Part shown: one piece after another, positions 8,272-20,358 of the stretch
Layout of the letters: each line of letters starts with the position of its first letter
Numbering within the stretch: position 1 is the first letter of the stretch
Assembly: GCA_024275895.1 (NCBI GenBank)
Contig: JAJRYE010000016.1
Location: forward strand, 1 to 64,000
Direction of reading: 5' to 3'
Source: Alphaproteobacteria bacterium
GTDB lineage: Bacteria > Pseudomonadota > Alphaproteobacteria > Rhizobiales > BM303
DNA: 64,000 bases
Made by a program: the position numbers and the translations under genes
Notes under the pieces: model-generated
Told to the model about the DNA's origin: nothing
Database searches by the model: none
Seen by the model: only the letters and a program-made list of their open reading frames with translations

Positions 8272-11200
8272 CTAACCTGTATCGCGAATGCGCTCGGCGG
8301 TTTCCAGGTCAACCGAGACCAGCTGGCTCACGCCTTTTTCCGCCATCGTGACCCCGAACAGCCGGTTCATCCGCGCCATGGTGTAGGGGTGATGGGTGAT
8401 GATCAGGAAGCGAGTATCGGTCATTTTCGCCATGGTGTCGAGCAGATCGCACACCCGTTCCACATTGGCGTCATCAAGCGGCGCGTCAATCTCGTCCAGC
8501 ACGCAGATCGGCGAGGGGTTGGTCAGAAAAACCGCGAAAATCAGAGAAAGTGCGGTCAGCGCCTGCTCGCCGCCCGAGAGCAGCGACATGGTTTGCGGCC
8601 GCTTGCCCGGCGGCCGCGCCTCGATCTCAAGCCCGGCTTCAAGCGGATCATCCGATTCGGTCAGCTTCAGTTCCGCCTTGCCGCCGCCGAACAGCTTGGT
8701 GAACAAATCCCTGAAATGGCCGTTGACCTCCTCAAACGCCTCCAGCAGCCTCGTGCGCCCCTCGCGGTTGAGATGGCCGATGCCGCCGCGCAGCTTGGCG
8801 ATGGCCTTTTCCAGGTCATCGCTTTCATGGCGCAAGCCCTCAAGCCGTTTGGCGATTTCCTCCGCCTCTTGCCCGGCGCGCAGATTGACCCCGCCAAGCC
8901 GCTCGCGTTCGGCTTTGAGTTTCTCCAGCTTGCGCGCTGCCTGCTCCGCTTCGGGCAAGTTATCTTCGGGCGTGAAACCGGCCTCGAAAACCGCCTGTTC
9001 CGGGGCGCATTCAAGCTGCTCGCGGATGCGCGCTTCGGCCTCGTCGCGGCGCTCATTCGCCGCCTCGACCCGGATTTCCGCCCGGCCGAGATTTTCGCGG
9101 ATTTGTGACAGGGCCCGTTCCGCATCGCGCCCCGCCCGGTCGCATTCGGCAACAAGGGTCTCGCCTGCCGCGCGCGCATCGGTGGCTTTGACATGGGCGT
9201 TTTGCGCCCTGGAAATCGCGTCGGCCAATTTGCCGCGTCTTTCGGCAAGCTCTTGCGGCACGGCGCTGATGCGCTCAAGCTCATGCTCCGCCGCGCCGAT
9301 GCGCCGGGTCAGATTGGCGATCTGCTCATCGGCGCGCAGAGCCCGCCGGTCCCAGTCGCCGCGCTCGCGGATAATGGCGCCAAGGCGCTGCTCGCGGGCT
9401 TTGGTCTCGCGCTCCAGCCCCTCAAAAGCCGCCTGGGCGCTTGCAAGAGCGCTGCGCGCCGCATCGCGTTTTTGCCGCAAATTTTCGATTTTACCGGCAT
9501 CATCTTCCGGCGGCGGCAAATCTTCAAGCGCCTGCCGGACGGTTTCCAGCGCCTTGTCCAGATCACCGATTTCGGCCCCCAGCCGTTGCCCGGCCTCTTC
9601 CAGCGATTTGATCTGAAGGGTGGTTTCCTGCGCCTGCCGCTGCGCCCTCGCAAGATGTTCCGCTGCCAGCGACGCCTTGCCCTGTCCCTGCCGCCATGCC
9701 GCGCGCGCATCCTTTTCGCGTTGCCGGGCCGCTTTTGAAGCTTCAAGAGCCCTGTCATGCTCCAGCTTGCAGGTTTTCAGCTTGTGACTGGCGTTGTCCA
9801 GCTTTGATCTCAGCGTCTCCAGCCGGTTGCGCCCTTCCATGCGTTTGGCCGCCGCAGTCGGCGCATCGGCGGCGGCGACAAACCCGTCCCAGCGCCACAG
9901 ATCGCCCGCCCTGGAAACCAGCCTCTGGCCCGGTTTCAAACGCCGTTGCAGCGCCGCCCCGCGATCCGCCGCGACAATCCCGGTTTGCAGCAACCGGGCG
10001 GTGAGCGAATCGGGCGCCTCAACGTGATTTTGCAAGGATTCCACCCCGTCGGGAAGCAGGTTCAGGGCATCAAGCCGCGGCAGATTGCGCCAGTGAACCG
10101 GGGCTCTCTCGTCAAGCGCGCCGTCAAGATCATCGCCCAAAAGTGCCGCCAGAGCCTTTTCATAACCCGCTTCGGGCTTGAGTTGCTCGATCAGAAGCGG
10201 CCATTTGCCGCCGCTTTCCAAAACCAGCATCCGCTCCAGCGTGTCGGCCTCGGTTTGCAGCGCCTGCACCTCGCGCCGCGCGGCCTCAAGCTCACGGCGT
10301 TTTTCGACCTGCACCTTGTCGGCACTCTCGCGGGCGGCCTCGGCATCAAGCGATTCGCTTTCGGCCGCTTGCAGCACCTGTTCGGCCGCTTTGGCATCAT
10401 GCGCCAGCCTGTCGAACGAGGCCTCGTCATGCCGGGCTCTGGCTCCGGCCAGTTTTTGCCGGCTGCTTTCAAGCTGCGCGGCCAGCCTTTCGCGGTTGTG
10501 GCGGATTTCATCCTGTCTGGTTTTTAAAGCCTCGCCTTGCGCCCGCCGCGCCGCCTGCCGGGCGCCAAGGGCTTCATATTCATCTTCAATTTCCGCCAGC
10601 GCCGACCGCGCGCCTTCCAGCGCTTGCGCTGCCTCGCCATGGGTTCTGGCGCGCGACTCCATGCCGGTTTTAAGCTCTTCTTCCTCCACGGACAGCCGCG
10701 AAAGCGCCGCGCTCATATCGATCCGGGTGGATTTTTCCCGCTCCAGATCGCCCGATATCTGTTTCAGCAAAACCTCAAGCCCGGTTTTGCGTTCCGCCGC
10801 CTGGCGCGCCTGCGCCTCCAGCGTCGCCAACTCGGTATTGAGGCGGTTTAAAACCGCCGCCTCGATCGCCTCGCGCTCGCGCAGGCCGGGCAGCTTTTCC
10901 GCCGCCTCGAGCTGGCAGGTATTTGCGCGGGCGGCGGCCCCGGTCAGCTTGCCGACCTCGGTCCGCACCCGCGCCAGCTCGTCATGGCAACTCTTCGCCG
11001 CTTTGGCGCTCTCAAGCCATTTCAGATGCAGCAGCAGGGCCTCGGCCTTGCGAATGCCCGAGGAAAGGTTGCGATAGCGCGAGGCCTGTCGCGCCTGGCG
11101 CTTCAAAGCCCCGTATTGCGCCTCAAGCTCGTTGATGACATCTTCCAGCCGCAGCAGATTGTTCTCGGCTGCACGCAGGCGCAATTCCGCCTCATGGCGG

Positions 11201-11727
11201 CGTTGATGCAGCCCGGAAATCCCCGCCGCTTCCTCCAGTATCTTGCGCCGCTTCTGGGGTTTGGCGTTGATGATTTCCGAAATCTGCCCCTGTTGCACCA
11301 GCGAGGGCGAATGCGCCCCGGTGGAGGCATCGGCAAACAGCAGCTGCACATCGCGCGCCCGCGTGTCACGTCCGTTGATCCGGTAGGCGGATCCGGCATC
11401 GCGCTCGATCCGGCGCGAGATTTCCAGCATGTCGTCCTTGTTGAAAGCCGCCGAGGCGCTACGGTCGGAATTGTCCATATAGGCCACGACTTCAGCCATG
11501 TTGCGCGCCGGGCGGTTGGCGCTGCCCGAGAAGATGACATCTTCCATGCCCGAGCCGCGCATGGCCTTGTAGGAGGCCTCGCCCATCACCCAGCGCAAGG
11601 CCTCCAGAAGATTGGATTTGCCGCAGCCATTGGGCCCGACAACGCCCGTCAGACCCGGCTTGATATGAAGTTCGACCGGATCGACGAAGGATTTAAATCC
11701 TGAAAGGCGCAGTTTGATAAATTTCAA
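8272..11727 (-). CDS. smc: Chromosome segregation ATPase Smc
   Basis: 1151-residue SMC protein that compacts and resolves sister chromosomes with ScpA/ScpB. Walker A GPNGCGKSN at residues 31-39, two long Ala/Arg/Glu-rich coiled coils, a hinge at about residues 495-620, ABC signature LSGGEQ near 1050 and Walker B VLDEIDAPLDD near 1076-1086. The start is TTG 11727; an in-frame TAA stands two codons before it (TAA GCT TTG), so no earlier start is possible, and the ribosome site is weak. Downstream of dciA and the dsbA-like gene, a gene order common in alphaproteobacteria. Confidence 0.97.
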   Translation of the reverse strand: MKFIKLRLSGFKSFVDPVELHIKPGLTGVVGPNGCGKSNLLEALRWVMGEASYKAMRGSGMEDVIFSGSANRPARNMAEVVAYMDNSDRSASAAFNKDDMLEISRRIERDAGSAYRINGRDTRARDVQLLFADASTGAHSPSLVQQGQISEIINAKPQKRRKILEEAAGISGLHQRRHEAELRLRAAENNLLRLEDVINELEAQYGALKRQARQASRYRNLSSGIRKAEALLLHLKWLESAKAAKSCHDELARVRTEVGKLTGAAARANTCQLEAAEKLPGLREREAIEAAVLNRLNTELATLEAQARQAAERKTGLEVLLKQISGDLEREKSTRIDMSAALSRLSVEEEELKTGMESRARTHGEAAQALEGARSALAEIEDEYEALGARQAARRAQGEALKTRQDEIRHNRERLAAQLESSRQKLAGARARHDEASFDRLAHDAKAAEQVLQAAESESLDAEAARESADKVQVEKRRELEAARREVQALQTEADTLERMLVLESGGKWPLLIEQLKPEAGYEKALAALLGDDLDGALDERAPVHWRNLPRLDALNLLPDGVESLQNHVEAPDSLTARLLQTGIVAADRGAALQRRLKPGQRLVSRAGDLWRWDGFVAAADAPTAAAKRMEGRNRLETLRSKLDNASHKLKTCKLEHDRALEASKAARQREKDARAAWRQGQGKASLAAEHLARAQRQAQETTLQIKSLEEAGQRLGAEIGDLDKALETVRQALEDLPPPEDDAGKIENLRQKRDAARSALASAQAAFEGLERETKAREQRLGAIIRERGDWDRRALRADEQIANLTRRIGAAEHELERISAVPQELAERRGKLADAISRAQNAHVKATDARAAGETLVAECDRAGRDAERALSQIRENLGRAEIRVEAANERRDEAEARIREQLECAPEQAVFEAGFTPEDNLPEAEQAARKLEKLKAERERLGGVNLRAGQEAEEIAKRLEGLRHESDDLEKAIAKLRGGIGHLNREGRTRLLEAFEEVNGHFRDLFTKLFGGGKAELKLTESDDPLEAGLEIEARPPGKRPQTMSLLSGGEQALTALSLIFAVFLTNPSPICVLDEIDAPLDDANVERVCDLLDTMAKMTDTRFLIITHHPYTMARMNRLFGVTMAEKGVSQLVSVDLETAERIRDTG

Positions 11728-11786
11728 AGCTTAAAGCCCGATTGCCATAGCGGTACATCAAGCAACAAGGCCGCATCCTTGAAAAA

Positions 11787-12425
11787 TTACTTGCGCAGCT
11801 TGCTCCTGATGAGTTTTTCAAATTCCTTCAGGGGCATTCCGCCGCGTATCACTTCGCCATTGACTTCAAATGACGGAGTTGAATTGATTTCAAGATCTTT
11901 GACCGCCTTGTCCTTGATTTTTAAAATTCCGTCCAAGAGTTTCTGATTCGTCAGGCATTTGTCAAAAGATTCAGACGAAAGTCCAGCCTGCAACGAGATT
12001 TTTCTCAAACTGTCCACAGGCGATTGGCTCTGGGCCCAGCTTTTTTGCTGTTTGAAAAGCAGATCGATAAAGGGGTAATAGTTTTTCTGATCGACGCAGC
12101 GCGTCAGCATGGAAGCCGCCGCCGCCAGCGGATCAAGCGGGAAGGCGCGGAAAATAATTTTCACCTTGCCGGTATCGATGAATTTTTTCTTCAGGGCCGG
12201 ATAGACTTCCTTGTGAAAATTGGCGCAATGCGGGCAGGTGAATGATGAATATTCGTATATGGTGACCGGTGCATCCGGGCTGCCGTCAATGAGGTCTTCC
12301 AGCGAGTAGTCTCCCCCGGCGGGCGCTTTTTCCTGCGCCTGGGAAGGCGCGGCGTGGTAAAAAACCATCGCGGCAAGGGTGAGGATGAGCGCCAGAGGCA
12401 GTTTGAGTTTCACAATACTGGGCAT
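11787..12425 (-). CDS. Periplasmic DsbA-family thiol-disulfide protein
   Basis: 212 residues. Signal peptide (basic start, LALILTLAAMVFYHAA core, cleavage near SQA/Q at residue 30). Thioredoxin-fold active site CPHC at Cys64 and Cys67 in YSSFTCPHCANFH, and the cis-Pro loop as NSTPSF. Likely oxidises or isomerises cysteines of exported proteins. Single domain, closer to the DsbA/Com1 group beside smc in many alphaproteobacteria than to the E. coli DsbA itself. It has more Lys and Ile than its GC-rich neighbours. Confidence 0.9.
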   Translation of the reverse strand: MPSIVKLKLPLALILTLAAMVFYHAAPSQAQEKAPAGGDYSLEDLIDGSPDAPVTIYEYSSFTCPHCANFHKEVYPALKKKFIDTGKVKIIFRAFPLDPLAAAASMLTRCVDQKNYYPFIDLLFKQQKSWAQSQSPVDSLRKISLQAGLSSESFDKCLTNQKLLDGILKIKDKAVKDLEINSTPSFEVNGEVIRGGMPLKEFEKLIRSKLRK

Positions 12426-12498
12426 GGAGTAAACCTTTTTTCGATCTGAGTTCCTGGGGGTTGATATTCAAGTGGAATGGAAAAAGCAAATTCTGTCT

Positions 12499-13017
12499 TC
12501 ATCGGGAACCCATCACGCCGCGGCCAAGCCGCATCAGCGCCTTGCGTAACCGTTCATCATCAACATGGCCAAGATGTGACCTGAGTTTGTCTTCTTCCCG
12601 CCGCGAGAGAGGGCGCAATGGCCGCTTTTGCGAGGCCGGACGCCGCGGCAGGGGGCCTTGAACAATCTGTATCCGGCCGATGGCCGCATAGCCGAAAAAG
12701 CCGTTGATGCGCTCGATCAGCTGCGGCGTGCTGTGCTGGACCTCGATGGCAACCGGTCCCTCGACCCGCAGCACGAGGGTGGCAAGCGCGGCGTCCTGCC
12801 CGGCCCGTGCGCCTTGCCCGCGTCTTGGCCAGCGGATTTTCTCCGGCGCCGTAAAACGCGCCAGCTCGTCCCCGGCAATGGCGGGCCAGGCGCTCAGAAT
12901 CTGCCCCTGGGCAAAGCCGTGCGATTTAAACAGGGCTTTCAGGATATCGGGCGCAATCCGGCCAATCGCCCGCGAGGGCAAGGACGCGGCGCGGCGATGT
13001 TGAAAACCGGGTGTCAT
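12499..13017 (-). CDS. dciA: DciA-like (DUF721) helicase-loading protein
   Basis: 172 residues. The N-terminal part (IGRIAPDILKALFKSHGFAQ then WPAIAGDELARFTAPEKI) and the LVLRVEGPVAIEVQHSTPQL segment form the DUF721 domain; a basic C-terminal tail follows. DciA proteins load or recruit the replicative helicase DnaB in bacteria lacking DnaC; that role is known for the family and inferred here. Upstream TTG 13089 is rejected because a sigma70 promoter overlaps it; ATG 13017 is used although its ribosome site is weak. Confidence 0.8.
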   Translation of the reverse strand: MTPGFQHRRAASLPSRAIGRIAPDILKALFKSHGFAQGQILSAWPAIAGDELARFTAPEKIRWPRRGQGARAGQDAALATLVLRVEGPVAIEVQHSTPQLIERINGFFGYAAIGRIQIVQGPLPRRPASQKRPLRPLSRREEDKLRSHLGHVDDERLRKALMRLGRGVMGSR

Positions 13018-13060
13018 AATCGTGAAGTCACCAGAGCCTGTTGGAATTTCCTTTTCCGGT

Positions 13061-13089
13061 ACTATACTTGGGACTGATCGCCGCGCCAA
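13061..13089 (-). promoter_or_regulatory. Promoter of dciA (dsbA-smc direction)
   Basis: TTGGCG (13089-13084), 17-nt spacer, TATAGT (13066-13061) on the minus strand. It starts a transcript about 37 nt before the dciA ATG and lies in the divergent gap with mutY. Confidence 0.6.
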
Positions 13090-13107
13090 TCAACTCTATG
13101 TCAGAAT

Positions 13108-14145
13108 ATGATTTTTCACTTGAGCCTCCTGAAATGGTATGATGTACACTGCCGCCGCCTGCCCTGGCGGGCGTTGCCGGGGCAACAATCCGACCCCTAT
13201 CATGTCTGGCTGAGCGAGATCATGTTGCAGCAGACCACCGTGAGCGCGGTTATCCCCTATTTCAACCGCTTTTGCACCCGCTGGCCGACGGTTTTTGTTC
13301 TGGCCGAAGCCGGGCTTGATGACATTTTGCGTGAGTGGGACGGTCTTGGCTATTACGCCAGGGCGCGCAATCTTCACGCCTGCGCCCGCAAGATCGTGGA
13401 TTAATATGGCGGTGCTTTTCCCGATACCGAAGCTGAATTGCGGCAACTGCCCGGCATCGGCCCCTACACCGCCGCCGCCATTGCCGCCATTGCCTTTGAG
13501 CGCCAAAGCGTGGTTGTGGACGGCAATATCGAGCGCATCATGGCGCGGCTCAATGCGGTTGAAACGCCCCTGCCGTGCGCCAGAAGCGAATTGCGTACCC
13601 ACGCTGCCGGACTTGTTCCACCGCGCCGCGGCGGCGATTATGCCCAGGCTCTGATGGATCTGGGGGCGCAAATCTGCCGCCCGAAATCGCCCCGTTGCCA
13701 GGAGTGCCCGGTTCAGGGCTTTTGCACGGCGCGGCAATCGGGAAAGCAAACGCATTACCCTGTCCGCACCGCCAAAAAAGCCAGGCCGATGCGCTATGGA
13801 CGCATCTACTGGCTGCAACGCGGCGACGGCAAGGTGCTGCTGCGCCGCCGCAAGCCGGAAGGTCTGCTCGGCTCCATGATGGAGTTTCCCTCATCCGACT
13901 GGAAAGAGAAGCGAATTTTGTCCCATGCCCAGGCCCCGGCAAGGGTTAAATGGCGTAAACTGCCGGCGGAGATTCGCCATGTTTTCTCCCACTTTGAATT
14001 GAGACTCAGCGTTTATAAAGGCCGGCTTGAAACCGGCGCACTGATTGTGCCGCCTTCATATCTATGGGTGGCACAATCCGGCATTGCTGCCACGGCCCTG
14101 CCGGGCGTGATGCGCAAGGTTTTGAAAAAATGCGCGCTTCAGTGA
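13108..14145 (+). pseudogene. mutY: A/G-specific adenine glycosylase interrupted by one in-frame TAA
   Basis: The reading frame gives a full MutY except for TAA at 13402-13404. Before it: WYDVHCRRLPWR and WLSEIMLQQTTVSAVIPYF with the catalytic Glu. After it, in the same frame: LPGIGPYTAAAIAAIAF (helix-hairpin-helix), VDGNIERIMARLN with the catalytic Asp, the iron-sulphur set C-x6-C-x2-C-x5-C (CRPKSPRCQECPVQGFC) and a C-terminal Nudix-like domain. Homologues read IV..-[H/Y]GG.FP at the break, so one codon (GAA, CAA or AAA) appears to have become TAA. Restart at TTG 13438 would lack the N-terminal catalytic half. It could be a recent nonsense mutation or a sequencing error. It overlaps the ispB 3' end by 7 bp. 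Confidence 0.85.
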
Positions 14146-15155
14146 ACCCGGTTGATGCAAAAATCAATCGCCTCGCTCAGGGCGAGACGGTGGTCCGAAG
14201 CCGGGAAAATCGCCAGCGCGTCGCGGGCAATCGCGCCGTAATGGCGCGCCCGTTTGATGGTGTCGTCAATGGCATTATGTGATTTCATCAGCACAAGCGC
14301 ATGATCAAGATCACCCGCTTCTTGTTTCGCCTCTCGCAAGACCCGTTCCCAGAACGCCCGCTCTTTTTCATTGCCGCGCCGGTATGCCAGCACCACGGGC
14401 AGGGTGATTTTTCCTTCCCTGAAATCATCTCCAACCGATTTGCCGAGATTATTGGCGTCCCCGGCATAATCCAGCGCATCATCGACGAGCTGGAAGGCAA
14501 GTCCCAGATTTTTGCCGTAGGAGCGCATGGCGGTCCACTCCCCGTGCGGACGCCCGGCGATAATCGCGCCCACTTCCGCCGCGGCGGAAAAAAGCGCCGC
14601 CGTTTTGGCGTTGATAACAGCGAGATATTCATCCTCGGTCGTATTGGTGTTTTTTGACGCCGCCAGTTGCCAGACCTCACCCTCGGCGATCACCGCCGCC
14701 GCGTTGGACAAAACCCGCAGGGCGTCAAGTGAGCCCACATCCACCATCATGCGAAACGCCTGGCCGAGCAAAAAATCACCCACCAGTACGCTTGCCTCAT
14801 TGCCCCATAAAAGCCGCGCCGCCTTGCTGCCGCGCCGCATTTCGGAATCATCGACCACATCATCATGCAGCAAGGTCGCCGTGTGCATGAACTCAACCGA
14901 AGCGGCCAGCGTAACGTGATGCCCCCCGGGATAACCAAACATCTTTGCCGCTGCCAGGGTCAGCATGGGGCGCAGTCGCTTGCCGCCTGAATTAATGAGA
15001 TGCCCCGCCAGTTCCGGGATCAGTTTTACGTCCGATACCGCATGGCTGAGAATAATCTCATTGACCTTTTCCATATCCGCGGCTGTCAAGGCCAGCAATT
15101 GCGCCAGCGACGGCTCATGACCGGCGCGAGCTTTTATGGATACGACATCGCCCAT
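14139..15155 (-). CDS. ispB: Octaprenyl/polyprenyl diphosphate synthase
   Basis: 338-residue trans-prenyltransferase making the polyprenyl tail of ubiquinone from FPP and IPP. Substrate-binding motifs are LLHDDVVDDSEMRRG (first Asp-rich) and QLVDDALDYAGD (second), with GGKRLRPML near residue 58. ATG 15155 has AGGTGGA upstream; the frame is open further back but that part is not family-like. Tail length (octa-, nona- or deca-) cannot be told reliably here. It converges with mutY. Confidence 0.93.
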   Translation of the reverse strand: MGDVVSIKARAGHEPSLAQLLALTAADMEKVNEIILSHAVSDVKLIPELAGHLINSGGKRLRPMLTLAAAKMFGYPGGHHVTLAASVEFMHTATLLHDDVVDDSEMRRGSKAARLLWGNEASVLVGDFLLGQAFRMMVDVGSLDALRVLSNAAAVIAEGEVWQLAASKNTNTTEDEYLAVINAKTAALFSAAAEVGAIIAGRPHGEWTAMRSYGKNLGLAFQLVDDALDYAGDANNLGKSVGDDFREGKITLPVVLAYRRGNEKERAFWERVLREAKQEAGDLDHALVLMKSHNAIDDTIKRARHYGAIARDALAIFPASDHRLALSEAIDFCINRVH

Positions 15156-15429
15156 CGTGTTCCACCTTTTGTTGATACTCCGGCAACAGCTATAATCTAG
15201 GGGGCGTATGCGGGCAAGGTCAAGCGCATTAATATTGCATTTCAACCCCGGCCGGATCGGTTCAAACCCGGATAACACCCGGAAATTGCACATTATATTT
15301 GTCCTGCACTGTATCCTTGCCGAATATGCGCAACGGCAAACGCAGGCGTGCCCGGGCGGGCAGGTTCAAACCGGGCCGGTTTTGCCCTGTGATCTTGCGC
15401 TCGTGCCCGGACTGACGCATAAAAGCCTG
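15156..15429. promoter_or_regulatory. ispB / rnhB divergent gap with candidate promoters
   Basis: A 274-bp gap with no convincing gene. Minus strand for ispB: TTGACC (15223-15218), 18-nt spacer, TAGATT (15199-15194). Plus strand: a perfect -10 TATAAT at 15191-15196 with a weak TTGTTG (15169-15174) 16 nt upstream, giving rnhB a long leader. The rnhB frame is open through this stretch but its translation is not RNase HII-like before 15430. Confidence 0.45.
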
Positions 15430-16074
15430 ATGACCACCCGCTCTTTTCCTCCCAGGCCGGATTTTTCGCTTGAACGCGTTGCCATCGCCCGCGGCCTTGC
15501 TCCGGTAGCCGGGGTGGATGAAGCGGGAAGGGGGCCGCTGGCCGGGCCGGTCGTGGCGGCGGCTGTTATCCTTGACCCGCACGGCATTCCCGCCGGGCTC
15601 GATGATTCCAAAAAGCTCTCCCCCGCCCGGCGCGAGCATCTGTTCATGTTGCTGCAAAGCACGGCGGAAATCTCTGTCGCCATTGCCGGTGTGGGACGTA
15701 TTGACGCAGACAACATCCTTCAGGCCACGCTCTGGGCCATGGCCAAGGCTGTGGATAAACTCGGACAACGGCCCGACCTTGCCCTTGTTGATGGCAATCA
15801 GGAGCCGCAGCTTGGCTGTTTTTGCAAAACCATCGTCAAGGGCGATGCGCTCTCGCTGTCCATTGCCGCCGCCTCCATCGCCGCCAAGGTTGTTCGCGAC
15901 AAGATCATGGACGAACTGGCGCGCGAATTTCCCGGCTATGGCTGGGAGCGCAACAAGGGCTATGGCACCCGCGAGCATGTCGAAGCGCTGCAAAAACTGG
16001 GGCCGACGCCCCACCACCGGCGCTCTTTTGCTCCGGTCCGGCGGATGCTGAAACAGGCCGGGCCCCGGTGTTAA
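15430..16074 (+). CDS. rnhB: Ribonuclease HII
   Basis: 214-residue RNase HII, which cuts RNA in RNA-DNA hybrids and at single ribonucleotides. [20 protein letters not shown] holds the catalytic DEG motif, then [18 protein letters not shown] and the [18 protein letters not shown] helix. ATG 15430 gives the normal family length. Directly upstream of ccrM, a pairing that recurs in alphaproteobacteria. Confidence 0.95.
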   Translation: MTTRSFPPRPDFSLERVAIARGLAPVAGVDEAGRGPLAGPVVAAAVILDPHGIPAGLDDSKKLSPARREHLFMLLQSTAEISVAIAGVGRIDADNILQATLWAMAKAVDKLGQRPDLALVDGNQEPQLGCFCKTIVKGDALSLSIAAASIAAKVVRDKIMDELAREFPGYGWERNKGYGTREHVEALQKLGPTPHHRRSFAPVRRMLKQAGPRC

Positions 16075-16085
16075 CCCCGCCTTTA
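16071..16085 (+). promoter_or_regulatory. CtrA-like box upstream of ccrM
   Basis: TTAA (16071-16074), 7 nt, TTTA (16082-16085): 7 of 8 matches to the CtrA consensus TTAA-N7-TTAA, 74 bp before the ccrM start. The first TTAA includes the rnhB stop codon. In Caulobacter ccrM is activated by CtrA. No GANTC site lies in the short leader. Confidence 0.5.
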
Positions 16086-16098
16086 CCGTGTTTGCTAA

Positions 16099-17265
<1,167 letters not shown>

Positions 17266-17504
17266 CGGCCGCCTCTTGCCCCGGCCCTCTCTTGCGATCA
17301 GCTACACATCGTCGCATTGGTTCAGCCTGTCAATAAACCATAATCCTTTGAAAACATGAAACTAGTTCTGTCGGCGCCCTCTGCGGGCGGTGCTTTGCGA
17401 CTAAAGGTGCAGGTTTCATTTGACTTTTGACCTTGCTGTCGAAGAGCTCTTGAGATTAGCTATGGCCGCTAATCTGAACTTCAGGTCAAAAGGCGGATTG
17501 TAAA
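17266..17504 (+). promoter_or_regulatory. Leader region of ppdK with a perfect inverted repeat
   Basis: No gene seen in 239 bp. AGATTAGC (17453-17460) and GCTAATCT (17468-17475) form a perfect 8-bp stem with loop TATGGCC, 30 bp before the ppdK ATG. Just upstream is the palindrome AAGAGCTCTT. Two -35-like TTGAC hexamers occur at 17420 and 17427 but neither has a good -10. The stem may be an operator or an mRNA leader hairpin. Confidence 0.55.
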
Positions 17505-20183
<2,679 letters not shown>

Positions 20184-20221
20184 GGAAAGCTGATGAAAAA
20201 GCGGTAACGGATCATTAACGT

Positions 20222-20294
20222 TAACCGGGTGTTAAACGAACCGGTACAGACTGACACCTGTTGCCGTTGAATGTATTCTTGTGGTATAGAGTCA
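20222..20294 (+). promoter_or_regulatory. CtrA box and GANTC-overlapping promoter of the cell-wall hydrolase
   Basis: Perfect CtrA motif TTAA-CCGGGTG-TTAA at 20222-20236, with an extra TTAA at 20216-20219. Downstream: -35 TTGCCG (20262-20267), 18-nt spacer, -10 TATAGA (20286-20291). GAGTC, a CcrM site, lies at 20290-20294 and overlaps the -10. In Caulobacter, promoters with GANTC near the -10 are GcrA/CcrM controlled. Confidence 0.6.
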
Positions 20295-20358
20295 TCTGAA
20301 CAGCGGGAGGGACCTCCGCCAAGAGCTGCATCCATGTGGATTTTGCGGGTAAAGAGCC

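Noticed and set aside
8389-9616. Open frames opposite smc, Ser/Arg- or Ala/Leu-rich
   Set aside because: Antisense of the coiled-coil coding sequence.
13438-14145. Separate gene starting at TTG 13438 in mutY
   Set aside because: It begins inside the helix-hairpin-helix and lacks the N-terminal catalytic half, so it is the 3' part of a broken mutY.
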